From Flavobacterium cheniae (GTDB lineage Bacteria > Bacteroidota > Bacteroidia > Flavobacteriales > Flavobacteriaceae): a stretch of DNA of 64,000 bases. Numbering within the stretch: position 1 is the stretch's first letter; each line of letters opens with the position of its first letter. The notes below the pieces were generated by a model. The model saw only the letters and a list, made by a program, of their open reading frames with translations. It ran no database searches and was not told where the DNA came from. The stretch covers positions 682,001-746,000 of the forward strand of contig NZ_SNZC01000002.1 in the NCBI RefSeq assembly GCF_004363695.1. Direction: 5' to 3'. Of this stretch, positions 26,607 to 34,717 are shown piece by piece. The translations under genes and the position numbers were made by a program.

Positions 26607-27770
26607 ATGGCACAAGAAATAAAATCAGTAGAATACGGATTAGAAAAAATATTTGAAGGAGCACAAGACTTTTTACCTTTAATGGGAACAGATTACGTAG
26701 AGTTTTACGTAGGTAACGCAAAACAAGCGGCTCATTTTTACAAAACAGCTTTCGGATTTCAATCATTAGCATATGCAGGATTAGAAACTGGCGTAAAAGA
26801 CAGGGCTTCTTATGTTTTAAAGCAAGATAAAATCCGTTTGGTATTAACAACCGCTTTGAATAGCGATTCTTTAATTGGCGAACACGTAAAAAAACACGGA
26901 GATGGTGTTAAAGTTATTGCACTTTGGGTAGAAGATGCACGTTATTCTTTTGAAGAAACGACAAAGCGTGGTGCAAAACCATATTTTGAACCAGTAGTTG
27001 AAAAAGACGAAAATGGAGAAGTTGTTCGTGCGGGTATCTATGGCGCATACGGAGAAACTGTTTTCATTTTTGTAGAACGTAAAAATTATAACGGAATCTT
27101 TTTACCAGGATATAGCGAATGGAAATCAGATTACAATCCAGAACCAGTAGGGTTAAAATTTATCGACCACATGGTGGGTAATACAGGTTGGAACAGAATG
27201 AATGAAGCAGTAAAATGGTTTGAAGACGTTATGGGATTTGTAAATTTCCTTTCGTTTGACGACAAACAAATTACTACGGAATATTCAGCTTTGATGTCTA
27301 AAGTAATGTCTAATGGTAACGGAAGAATTAAATTCCCTATCAACGAACCAGCAGAAGGGAAAAAACGTTCTCAAATTGAAGAATATTTAGATTTTTATGA
27401 GGGTGAAGGTGTACAGCACATTGCAGTAGCAACAGATGATATTTTAACTACAGTTGCTGAAATGCGTGCAAGAGGTATCGAGTTTTTAAGTACTCCGCCG
27501 CAAGCATATTATGATGCAATTCCTGAAAGATTAAAAGATCACATGGATAAATTCAAAGAAGATATTAATGAACTTCAAAAATTAGGTATCATGATTGATG
27601 CTGACGAAGAAGGATATTTATTGCAAATTTTTACCAAGCCAGTTGAAGATCGTCCAACACTTTTCTTCGAAATTATTCAAAGAATGGGTGCTAGAGGATT
27701 CGGTGCAGGTAACTTTAAAGCCCTTTTTGAGTCAATTGAACGCGAACAAGAATTGCGAGGTACATTATAA
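26607..27770 (+). CDS. hppD: 4-hydroxyphenylpyruvate dioxygenase
   Basis: The enzyme makes homogentisate from 4-hydroxyphenylpyruvate, feeding hmgA two genes upstream. The 387 residues contain two vicinal-oxygen-chelate halves. The iron ligands sit in KFIDHMVGN (His), GVQHIAVATDDI (His) and LFFEIIQRMGARGFG (Glu); the C-terminal lid GNFKALFESIEREQ is typical of the family. The last gene of the operon, it is followed by a 287-base gap containing a promoter-like box and a terminator. Confidence 0.96.
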   Translation: MAQEIKSVEYGLEKIFEGAQDFLPLMGTDYVEFYVGNAKQAAHFYKTAFGFQSLAYAGLETGVKDRASYVLKQDKIRLVLTTALNSDSLIGEHVKKHGDGVKVIALWVEDARYSFEETTKRGAKPYFEPVVEKDENGEVVRAGIYGAYGETVFIFVERKNYNGIFLPGYSEWKSDYNPEPVGLKFIDHMVGNTGWNRMNEAVKWFEDVMGFVNFLSFDDKQITTEYSALMSKVMSNGNGRIKFPINEPAEGKKRSQIEEYLDFYEGEGVQHIAVATDDILTTVAEMRARGIEFLSTPPQAYYDAIPERLKDHMDKFKEDINELQKLGIMIDADEEGYLLQIFTKPVEDRPTLFFEIIQRMGARGFGAGNFKALFESIEREQELRGTL

Positions 27771-27879
27771 AAAGACCAAATCATTAACAAATCATCAAAT
27801 TATAACGTTGTAGTGGTGTCGTTTTTGATAAAAAAATGTTAAAGTTGAAATTTAGCTAAGAATAATTCAAAAACATATA

Positions 27880-27887
27880 TACCTTTG
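27880..27887 (+). promoter_or_regulatory. -7 box (TACCTTTG) upstream of the candidate small RNA
   Basis: Exact TAnnTTTG match followed by CACTCGC, 110 bases after hppD. The -33 region is not a clean TTTG. Confidence 0.45.
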
Positions 27888-27893
27888 CACTCG

Positions 27894-28002
27894 CAAAACA
27901 AGGAGGTAGTTTGCCTTGCTTTGTAATAAATTTTCATAATTTATAGTTTTTTGGTTGGTTAATAGCATAAAAACTCAGTCATATTTTTGACTGGGTTTTT
28001 TT
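27894..28002 (+). ncRNA. Candidate small RNA or transcription attenuator before the DUF3108-kynA genes
   Basis: After the -7 box comes a hairpin: CAAAACAAGG (27894-27903) with CCTTGCTTTG (27914-27923), 9 of 10 pairs. The transcript-like stretch ends in a clear terminator: AACTCAGTC (27972-27980) with GACTGGGTT (27989-27997) and a T run. The unit is about 109 bases and its end lies 55 bases before the next ORF. It may be an independent RNA, or a leader whose terminator controls the downstream operon. The simplest alternative is just the hppD terminator with a chance -7 box. Confidence 0.4.
27972..28002 (+). terminator. Rho-independent terminator
   Basis: Nine-pair stem AACTCAGTC / GACTGGGTT (one G-T), ATATTTTT loop and a T run. 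It ends hppD transcription and/or the candidate RNA above. Confidence 0.88.
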
Positions 28003-28057
28003 GTTTTAGTATTTTTGGAACGGAAATTGCATTTTCATTTCTAAAAATGAATAAACC

Positions 28058-28834
28058 ATGAAAAAAATTGCGCTACTTCTTATTCTTTTTGTTACTACAA
28101 ATTCATTCGTAGTTCAGGAAAATGCATACACTACTGGTGAGTGGTTCAAACTTCGAATCCATTACGGAATGGTAAATGCCGGTTATGCTTCATTAGAAAT
28201 TAAAGACGCCGTTAAAAACAACAAAAAAGTACATCATGTAGTTGGAAAAGGTTGGACTGTAGGAATGGCTAAGTTTTTCTTTGAAGTTGATGATAATTAT
28301 GAAAGTTATTTCGACAAACAAACAGGAAAACCGTATCAATTTGTTAGAAAAATTGATGAAGGAGGTTATACTAAAAATCAAGAAGGTTTTTTTAATCAAG
28401 AACGAAACACAGTTTTAGTTAAAGATTACAAACACAAAACCGAAAAAACGTTCTCGGTTCCTGAGGATATTCAAGATATTGTGTCTTCTTTTTACTATTT
28501 AAGAAATCACCCTAAAATTGATAAGTTAAAAGTAGGAGAATCTATTGCAATTGATATGTTTTTTGATGATGAAACCACAAAGTTTAAGTTAAAATTTGTT
28601 GGTAGAGAAGATATAAAAACTAAATTTGGAAAAGTTTCTTGCATGATTTTTAGACCTTATGTGCAAGCAGGTAGAGTTTTTAAAGAAGAAGAAAGTTTAA
28701 CCGTTTGGATTTCAGACGATGACAATAAAATTCCAATCCGTTTAAAGGCAAGTTTAGCTGTTGGTTCTATCAAAGCTGATTTAGAAGCTTTTAAAGGCTT
28801 AAAACATTCATTCAAAGTTAAAGTAGATAAATAA
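28058..28834 (+). CDS. DUF3108-domain protein, exported
   Basis: The 258 residues start with a short hydrophobic signal (MKKIALLLILFVTTNSFV). The remainder is a beta-rich domain (about 25-250: GEWFKLRIHYGMVNAGYASL; FFEVDDNYESYFDKQTG; DIVSSFYYLRNHP; KIPIRLKASLAVGSIKADLE) matching the DUF3108 family of periplasmic or outer-membrane-associated proteins. The function is unknown; relatives are sometimes found with lipid or envelope genes. The stop TAA overlaps the kynA ATG (TAATG). Confidence 0.8.
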   Translation: MKKIALLLILFVTTNSFVVQENAYTTGEWFKLRIHYGMVNAGYASLEIKDAVKNNKKVHHVVGKGWTVGMAKFFFEVDDNYESYFDKQTGKPYQFVRKIDEGGYTKNQEGFFNQERNTVLVKDYKHKTEKTFSVPEDIQDIVSSFYYLRNHPKIDKLKVGESIAIDMFFDDETTKFKLKFVGREDIKTKFGKVSCMIFRPYVQAGRVFKEEESLTVWISDDDNKIPIRLKASLAVGSIKADLEAFKGLKHSFKVKVDK

Positions 28835-29760
28835 TGGAAGTTACTCCCAAAATTCAGGAACAATTAGATCAACTTCATGATAAATTTGAAGCCATCAATC
28901 AAAACACATCCACTCATTTGGAAGGTTTGCTTTGGGCTAAACCCATTACGTATTGGGATTATATCCAAACTGATGCGCTTTTGAGTCTTCAAACACAACG
29001 AACCACTTTGCCAGACGAAATGGTTTTTGTAATGTATCATCAAGTAAACGAGTTGTTGTTCAAAATGATTCTTTGGGAAATGAACCAATTGTGTCATAAC
29101 GAAAAACCAACAACTGATTATTTTACCGAGAAATTAGGAAGAATTAGTCGTTATTTTGATATGTTAACCACATCTTTCGATATCATGAAAGACGGAATGG
29201 AGCCGGAACAATATCTAAAGTTCAGAAACACATTAACACCTGCTAGTGGATTTCAATCGGCACAATATCGTTTAATAGAATTCAGTTCAACTGATTTAAT
29301 TAACTTAATTGACAACCGTTTCAGAGCTACCATAGATAGAAATACTCCATATGACCACGCTTTTGAGCATTTGTATTGGCAAGCAGCTGGTAAAGATTAT
29401 CATACAGGCGAAAAATCGTATTTAATTTTAGAATTCGAAAGAAAATACAAAAAAGTATTCTTAGATTGGATGGAAGAATACAACACAATTAATTTGTGGA
29501 GAAAATTCAAACAATTGCCAGAAACTGACCAACAAAATCCTGAATTAGTAGCTGCTATGCGTCATTACGACAAAACCGTTAATATTACTTGGGTAATGGG
29601 CCACTTTAACGCTGCAAAAAAATACATCGAGAGTGTTCCAGGAAATCACGAAGCTACAGGTGGAAGCGATTGGAAAAAATACATGTTACCAAAATACCAA
29701 AAAAGAATATTCTTCCCTGAATTATGGACGAAAGAAGAATTAGATAACTGGGGAGAATAA
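28834..29760 (+). CDS. kynA: Tryptophan 2,3-dioxygenase
   Basis: This heme enzyme commits tryptophan to the kynurenine pathway by making N-formylkynurenine. The 308 residues fit the bacterial-type enzyme. MVFVMYHQVNELLFKMILWE contains the distal histidine region; the proximal heme ligand is in ITWVMGHFNAAKKYI, and SGFQSAQYRLIE is the substrate loop. It is coupled to the DUF3108 gene by one shared base. Downstream, haaO/nbaC function is provided at 2866, but kynB and kmo are not in the window. Confidence 0.95.
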   Translation: MEVTPKIQEQLDQLHDKFEAINQNTSTHLEGLLWAKPITYWDYIQTDALLSLQTQRTTLPDEMVFVMYHQVNELLFKMILWEMNQLCHNEKPTTDYFTEKLGRISRYFDMLTTSFDIMKDGMEPEQYLKFRNTLTPASGFQSAQYRLIEFSSTDLINLIDNRFRATIDRNTPYDHAFEHLYWQAAGKDYHTGEKSYLILEFERKYKKVFLDWMEEYNTINLWRKFKQLPETDQQNPELVAAMRHYDKTVNITWVMGHFNAAKKYIESVPGNHEATGGSDWKKYMLPKYQKRIFFPELWTKEELDNWGE

Positions 29761-29786
29761 CCGCATAGCGCACAAAACAAAAAACA

Positions 29787-31025
29787 TTGAGATATTTAGT
29801 ACTAGCCATTTTATTTGTTACTTTTTTTACCGCTTGTAATTCGAAAGATGAGGCAGAGAAAGCAAAAAAAGCAACAGTAAAAAAAGAACCTATCATAAAA
29901 GAATTCGGATTTACGTTTAACGACTATAAAGTGGTTAGAGATACTATTCGTTCGGGTGATACGTTTGGAAAATTACTAGAAAAATTCCCATTAAAAGATA
30001 GTTTACGAATCCACGATGTTACTGAAAAAGTAAAGGATTCATTCAATGTTCGACGAATAAAAGCTGGGAAACCTTACATTTTATTTTTAGATAAGAAAAA
30101 GCCAAATACGCTACAAGCTTTAGTATATATAGAAGACAGAATTAATTTTACGGTTGTCGATTTTAGAGATTCAATTGTAGTTTCCAACAAACAAAAACCC
30201 ACTATTTTAAAAAGAAGAGTGGTAGCGGCAGAGATTAAAGGTTCATTGTCTGAAACTTTAAGCAATGCAGGAGTTAGCGCTGGTTTAGCCAATAAATTAG
30301 CCAATATTTATGCTTACACAGTCGATTTCTTTAAAATTCAAAAAGGAGATAAATTTGCGGTTACGATTAATGAACGTTACATCGATGATTCTATTTATGT
30401 AGGAGTTGAAAGCATTGAAGCTTCTTATTTTGAAAATAAAGGGAAAAAGATTTTTGCCTTTCCATATAAATTGTCTGAAAATCAGAAACAGGAAGATTTT
30501 TATGATGAAAATGGAAAAGGTTTAAAAAGTATGTTCTTAAAAGCACCATTGGATTATTTTAGAATTTCGTCTCGTTTTTCAGGCAGACGTTTTCATCCGG
30601 TACAAATGCGCTTCAAAGCTCATAATGGAACTGATTACGCAGCACCTCACGGAACACCAATTAAAACCACCGCATCAGGAGTTGTAGAACGAACAGGTTA
30701 CACCGCAGGAAATGGAAACTTTGTAAAAGTCCGTCACAGTTCTACTTATTCCACTCAATACTTACACATGTCTAAAATATCGGTGAGAAATGGGCAACGC
30801 GTATCTCAGGGACAAGTAATTGGAAAAGTAGGAAGCACAGGTTTGGCAACCGGACCTCATGTTTGTTACCGTTTCTGGAAAAATGGCGTTCAAGTTGATC
30901 CGCTTAGGCTGAAATTACCTAATGCCGAACCGATGAATGACTCTCACAAACAAAAATATTTAGCGCATATTGCTCCTTTAAAGAAAGAATTGGATAGTAT
31001 AACTGCAGTAAAATTTAAAGAATAA
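29787..31025 (+). CDS. M23-family peptidoglycan peptidase lipoprotein
   Basis: The only plausible start is TTG at 29787, which yields [17 protein letters not shown], a perfect lipoprotein signal with Cys17. The 412 residues carry two LysM/OapA-like segments (about 45-130 and 140-240) and a C-terminal LytM/M23 domain (about 255-375). The zinc site is seen in [11 protein letters not shown] (His, Asp), YLHMSKI and GPHVCYRFW (His). It would cut peptide cross-links in the cell wall. It lies 26 bases after kynA and shares one base with pgi (TAATG). Confidence 0.9.
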   Translation: MRYLVLAILFVTFFTACNSKDEAEKAKKATVKKEPIIKEFGFTFNDYKVVRDTIRSGDTFGKLLEKFPLKDSLRIHDVTEKVKDSFNVRRIKAGKPYILFLDKKKPNTLQALVYIEDRINFTVVDFRDSIVVSNKQKPTILKRRVVAAEIKGSLSETLSNAGVSAGLANKLANIYAYTVDFFKIQKGDKFAVTINERYIDDSIYVGVESIEASYFENKGKKIFAFPYKLSENQKQEDFYDENGKGLKSMFLKAPLDYFRISSRFSGRRFHPVQMRFKAHNGTDYAAPHGTPIKTTASGVVERTGYTAGNGNFVKVRHSSTYSTQYLHMSKISVRNGQRVSQGQVIGKVGSTGLATGPHVCYRFWKNGVQVDPLRLKLPNAEPMNDSHKQKYLAHIAPLKKELDSITAVKFKE

Positions 31026-32662
31026 TGGCACTATCGAAAGTAAATCCGTCACAAACTGAAGCTTGGCAAAAAATACAATCGCACTTCGAAACAATGCAAG
31101 CAACTTCAATGAAAGATTTGTTTGCGTCTGATCCAAATAGAGCTGATAAATTTCACATTCAATGGAATGATTTTTTAGTTGATTTTTCTAAAAATATTGT
31201 CAATCAAGAAACATTAGATTTGTTATTGAATTTAGCTAACGAAGTTAATTTAAAACAAGCCATTTCCGGTTATTTTCAAGGCGATATAATCAATCAAACC
31301 GAAAATAGAGCTGTTTTACACACCGCTTTACGTGCGAAAGAATCATCCAATGTTTTGGTCGATGGCATTAACGTAATGCCAGAAGTATATTCGGTAAAAA
31401 ATAAAATCAAAAACTTCTCTAACGAAGTTATCTCAGGAAATAGAAAAGGATTCACAGGAAAACCATTTACCGATATCGTAAATATTGGAATCGGTGGTTC
31501 TGATTTAGGTCCAGCCATGATTGTAGAAGCCTTACAATTCTATAAAAATCATTTAAAAGTTCATTTTGTTTCCAATGTAGATGGCGATCACGTTAACGAA
31601 GTAATCAAAAAATTAAATCCAGAAACGACTTTATTTGTAGTAGTTTCTAAAACATTTACAACGCAAGAAACATTATCAAATGCAGAAACTATCAGAAGTT
31701 GGTTCTTGCAATCGGCTTCACAAGATGATGTAGCGAAGCATTTCGTAGCGGTTTCAACCAATATTCAAAAAGTAACCGAATTCGGAATTAATCCCGACAA
31801 CGTTTTCCCAATGTGGGATTGGGTTGGAGGTCGTTTTTCGTTATGGAGCGCGGTAGGTTTGTCCGTAAATTTAGCAGTTGGATTTGATAATTTTGATAAG
31901 TTGTTGAAAGGGGCCAACGAAATGGACGAACATTTTAAAAATGAATCTTTCGATAAAAATATTCCAGTAGTTTTAGCTTTGTTGAGCATTTGGTATAACA
32001 ATTTTTTTGGTGCCGAAAGCGAAGCTTTAATTCCGTACACGCAATATTTGCAGAAGTTAGCGCCATACTTACAACAAGGTATTATGGAAAGTAACGGAAA
32101 AAGTGTTGGTAGAGATGGAAAACCAGTAAATTATCAAACTGGAACCATTATTTGGGGCGAACCAGGAACGAATTCGCAACATGCATTCTTTCAATTGATT
32201 CATCAAGGAACCAAATTAATCCCAACGGATTTTATCGGATTCAAACAACCACTTTACGGAAACAAAGATCATCACGACAAATTAATGTCGAATTTCTTTG
32301 CGCAAACCGAAGCTTTATTAATGGGAAAAACGGAAGCGCAAGTAAAAGTAGAATTCGAAAAGCAAGGAATTTCAGGTGAAAAAGCCGATTTTCTATTGCC
32401 TTTCAAAGTCTTTTCGGGAAATAAACCAACGAATACCATCCTTATCAACAAACTAACACCTGAATCATTAGGTGCTTTGGTAGCGATGTACGAGCATAAA
32501 ATTTTCGTGCAGGGCATCATTTGGAACATCTTCAGTTATGACCAATGGGGCGTTGAAATAGGTAAACAATTAGCGAATTCTATTTTAGATGAAATCGTAA
32601 CAAAAGAGGTTAAAAATCACGATAGTTCAACATCATTTTTGTTGAAAGCCTATTTGGAATAA
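31025..32662 (+). CDS. pgi: Glucose-6-phosphate isomerase
   Basis: The enzyme interconverts glucose-6-P and fructose-6-P in glycolysis. The 545 residues match the E. coli-type family. Motifs: [13 protein letters not shown] (sugar phosphate binding), [28 protein letters not shown] (signature), [16 protein letters not shown] and the late lysine signature GVEIGKQLA. It is the last gene of the DUF3108-kynA-M23-pgi run, ended by a terminator. Confidence 0.97.
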   Translation: MALSKVNPSQTEAWQKIQSHFETMQATSMKDLFASDPNRADKFHIQWNDFLVDFSKNIVNQETLDLLLNLANEVNLKQAISGYFQGDIINQTENRAVLHTALRAKESSNVLVDGINVMPEVYSVKNKIKNFSNEVISGNRKGFTGKPFTDIVNIGIGGSDLGPAMIVEALQFYKNHLKVHFVSNVDGDHVNEVIKKLNPETTLFVVVSKTFTTQETLSNAETIRSWFLQSASQDDVAKHFVAVSTNIQKVTEFGINPDNVFPMWDWVGGRFSLWSAVGLSVNLAVGFDNFDKLLKGANEMDEHFKNESFDKNIPVVLALLSIWYNNFFGAESEALIPYTQYLQKLAPYLQQGIMESNGKSVGRDGKPVNYQTGTIIWGEPGTNSQHAFFQLIHQGTKLIPTDFIGFKQPLYGNKDHHDKLMSNFFAQTEALLMGKTEAQVKVEFEKQGISGEKADFLLPFKVFSGNKPTNTILINKLTPESLGALVAMYEHKIFVQGIIWNIFSYDQWGVEIGKQLANSILDEIVTKEVKNHDSSTSFLLKAYLE

Positions 32663-32682
32663 GTTTTAGTAATACATTATAT

Positions 32683-32722
32683 AAAAACCTCTTATTCATT
32701 TTTTTGAGTAAGAGGTTTTTTA
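32683..32722 (+). terminator. Rho-independent terminator of pgi
   Basis: Stem AACCTCTTATTCA / TGAGTAAGAGGTT with flanking A and T runs. Confidence 0.9.
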
Positions 32723-32760
32723 ATTTCCTATATTTGTAATTCACTTTTAAAAAATTAGGT

Positions 32761-33186
32761 ATGTACGAAACTATTCAATCTGTTCACTCTATTTTAGCAT
32801 ATGCCGCTTTAGGCTTATTGTTATTGGCTTCATTTAATGCCATTTTTGGATTAACTTCTAAAAAAATATTTACAGACAAAGATTTACGCTTGTCTTTATT
32901 TACCTTGATTATTTGTCACATTCAATTATTAATTGGATTGATTTTGTATTTTGTTTCTCCACTTGGCGCTGGGCAATTAGGAAACATGAAAGACGCTGCT
33001 ATGCGTTTGACCTCATTAGAGCATCCTTTAGTTAACATTATTGCATTAGCAGTAATCACAATCGGATGGTCGAAACATAAAAAAGAAGAAAGTAACAACG
33101 GAAAATTCAAAAAGATTGCCGTTTTCTATACATTAGGTTTAGTGTTAATCTTATCAAGACTTCCTTGGGCTAATTGGTTCAACTAG
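32761..33186 (+). CDS. Conserved small integral membrane protein, function unknown
   Basis: The 141 residues form four membrane helices (about 8-30, 42-66, 88-104 and 118-135). The conserved-looking motif is HSILAYAALGLLLLASFNAI plus SLEHPLVNIIALAVITIG with a histidine in each of helices 1 and 3. The end SRLPWANWFN is also characteristic. I recall relatives in Bacteroidetes that are sometimes mislabelled as ribosomal protein L27; the sequence shows no ribosomal feature. The paired histidines could bind heme, but this is only a guess. Confidence 0.75.
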   Translation: MYETIQSVHSILAYAALGLLLLASFNAIFGLTSKKIFTDKDLRLSLFTLIICHIQLLIGLILYFVSPLGAGQLGNMKDAAMRLTSLEHPLVNIIALAVITIGWSKHKKEESNNGKFKKIAVFYTLGLVLILSRLPWANWFN

Positions 33187-33231
33187 TCTTTGGTACAATC
33201 TTTGGTAATAAGTTTACAAAATCATAAAATT

Positions 33232-33732
33232 ATGAAGAAAAATATCCTAATAATATCGTTTGTATTACTTGTTACTGCATTAGTAAGCTTTTCTAATGGA
33301 ACAAAATCAGGTTTCGTTAGAAAAGCTTCTTTATATGATACAGTTAAGAAAAAAGATTCGCTTCAAATTTTAGATTCGATAAAAAAATCAGACTCAATTC
33401 GAGTAGCCGATTCTATAGCCAATCTAAAAACTAAACTATACAAGAAAAACGTTGAAGCTTCGCATTATTCTGACAAATTAAACGGAAGAAGAACCGCAAG
33501 CGGACAAGTTTTTAGTAACAAAAAATACACGGCCGCTCATAAAACGCTAAAATTTGGAACGAAAGTAAAAGTCACCAATTTAGCCAATAACAAAAGCGTT
33601 ATCGTAACCATCAACGATAGAGGACCACATACTCGAAATAGAGAAATCGATTTGGCAAAACGTCCATTTTTAGACATTTCTCACAATAACGGACGCTCGC
33701 TTTTACGCGTTAGTTTAGAAATCGTAGAATAA
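33232..33732 (+). CDS. RlpA-like (double-psi beta-barrel) exported protein
   Basis: The start at ATG 33232 gives a clean signal peptide (MKKNILIISFVLLVTALVSF). The mature protein has a Ser/Asp-rich linker with repeated DSI(K) steps (about 38-65) and a C-terminal RlpA barrel (about 78-166): EASHYSDKLNGRRTASGQVF, AAHKTLKFGTKVKVTNL, VTINDRGPH. RlpA proteins are lytic transglycosylases acting on stripped peptidoglycan; the Asp of NDRGP is retained. The septal SPOR domain is missing. Length is 166 residues. Confidence 0.87.
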   Translation: MKKNILIISFVLLVTALVSFSNGTKSGFVRKASLYDTVKKKDSLQILDSIKKSDSIRVADSIANLKTKLYKKNVEASHYSDKLNGRRTASGQVFSNKKYTAAHKTLKFGTKVKVTNLANNKSVIVTINDRGPHTRNREIDLAKRPFLDISHNNGRSLLRVSLEIVE

Positions 33733-34164
33733 TTATTTCAATTTACTTCCTTTAGAAGCCCACCAAGGCACAGTTTCAACTACCAATCTTCCTGCTTTTA
33801 CGGCTGGGTCAAGATTTGCCAAACTATCTGCTTCTTGTAAAGTTTCGGTATTAAAAAGTAAAAATCCCGCAATAGTTTCATGTTTGTCAGCTGGACCTGC
33901 AATACTAATTTTATTGGTTTTTGCTAACCAATTGATATGTTCCATGTGCTTTTTCTGAATTTCCGCCGCTTCTTCTTTAGAATGTTCACGGTTAGGACCT
34001 TTTTTAAGCATCACCAAAAAATATTTTTGCATCACATACGTAGTATCGCCTTCTTTGTAGCTAAAAGTTTCGTGATTGGTTTTCGGTTTGTCAGGATAAA
34101 CTACGGTGTTAGATCCGCAAGCAAACAATAATACAAGTACAAGTATTCCAAAAAGAGCTTTCAT
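33733..34164 (-). CDS. YciI-like domain lipoprotein
   Basis: Starting at Met 34164 gives MKALFGILVLVLLFAC, a lipoprotein signal with Cys16. The mature part contains a YciI-related domain (about 40-140: QKYFLVMLKKGPNREHS; HMEHINWLAKTNKISIAGP; GFLLFNTETLQEADSLANLDP), a ferredoxin-like fold where a His-Asp pair is conserved; HINWL and the NLDPA region are present. Anchoring YciI to the membrane is unusual but seen in Bacteroidetes. It lies one base after the CYTH gene. Confidence 0.8.
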   Translation of the reverse strand: MKALFGILVLVLLFACGSNTVVYPDKPKTNHETFSYKEGDTTYVMQKYFLVMLKKGPNREHSKEEAAEIQKKHMEHINWLAKTNKISIAGPADKHETIAGFLLFNTETLQEADSLANLDPAVKAGRLVVETVPWWASKGSKLK

Positions 34165-34165
34165 T

Positions 34166-34633
34166 TTACCAAGATTTAAAAGGGTGGTTACATAAATAAG
34201 CATTGTAATAACGTTCATCGGAAGTGACTTCTTCGCCTAACCAATTGGGTTTAGAAAAAGATTCGTTTTCCGATTGTAGTTCAATTTCGGCAACAATTAA
34301 ACCTTCGTTTTCGCCAAAAAAAACATCGACCTCAAAAAGATGATTTTCATGCATCACGTTATATCGAATTTTATCAATAGCGCCTTTTTCACAAAGTGAT
34401 AATAAAGCTTCGGCTTCCGAAATAGCGATTTCTTTTTCCCATTCAAAACGGCTCATGCCCGAATCGTTTCCTTTACCTTTTATGGTTAAAAAACCTTTGT
34501 CGCCTTTGATTCTAACTCTAACGGTTCTTTTAGGATTTGAATTCAGATAACCTTGAACAATTCTAAAGTTTTCGCTGCTTTCTATGATGAAATCGCGATT
34601 GGTAACGAGGAATTTGCGTTCTATTTCTACCAA
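34166..34633 (-). CDS. CYTH-domain protein (triphosphate tunnel metalloenzyme)
   Basis: The start codon is TTG at 34633, giving MVEIERKFLV; the diagnostic ExExK motif is E3-I-E5-R-K7, and no ATG is available upstream. The 155 residues line a beta tunnel with alternating Arg/Lys/Glu (RTVRVRIKGDKGFLTIKGKG; RFEWEKEI; IVAEIELQSE). Small bacterial forms of this type hydrolyse inorganic triphosphate or have related triphosphatase activity. It is upstream of the YciI lipoprotein and divergent from the Gcr-like gene. Confidence 0.88.
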   Translation of the reverse strand: MVEIERKFLVTNRDFIIESSENFRIVQGYLNSNPKRTVRVRIKGDKGFLTIKGKGNDSGMSRFEWEKEIAISEAEALLSLCEKGAIDKIRYNVMHENHLFEVDVFFGENEGLIVAEIELQSENESFSKPNWLGEEVTSDERYYNAYLCNHPFKSW

Positions 34634-34717
34634 AATTTAATATTTATTTAGGCATCTAAATTACGAAAAAAACCTTTCAATTTGTATCTTTACCCATATT
34701 AGACCTAAATCAGGAAG

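Noticed and set aside
2866..29760. A complete kynurenine degradation cluster
   Set aside because: Only kynA and the 3-hydroxyanthranilate dioxygenase are present and they are 26 kb apart; the other steps are not in the window.
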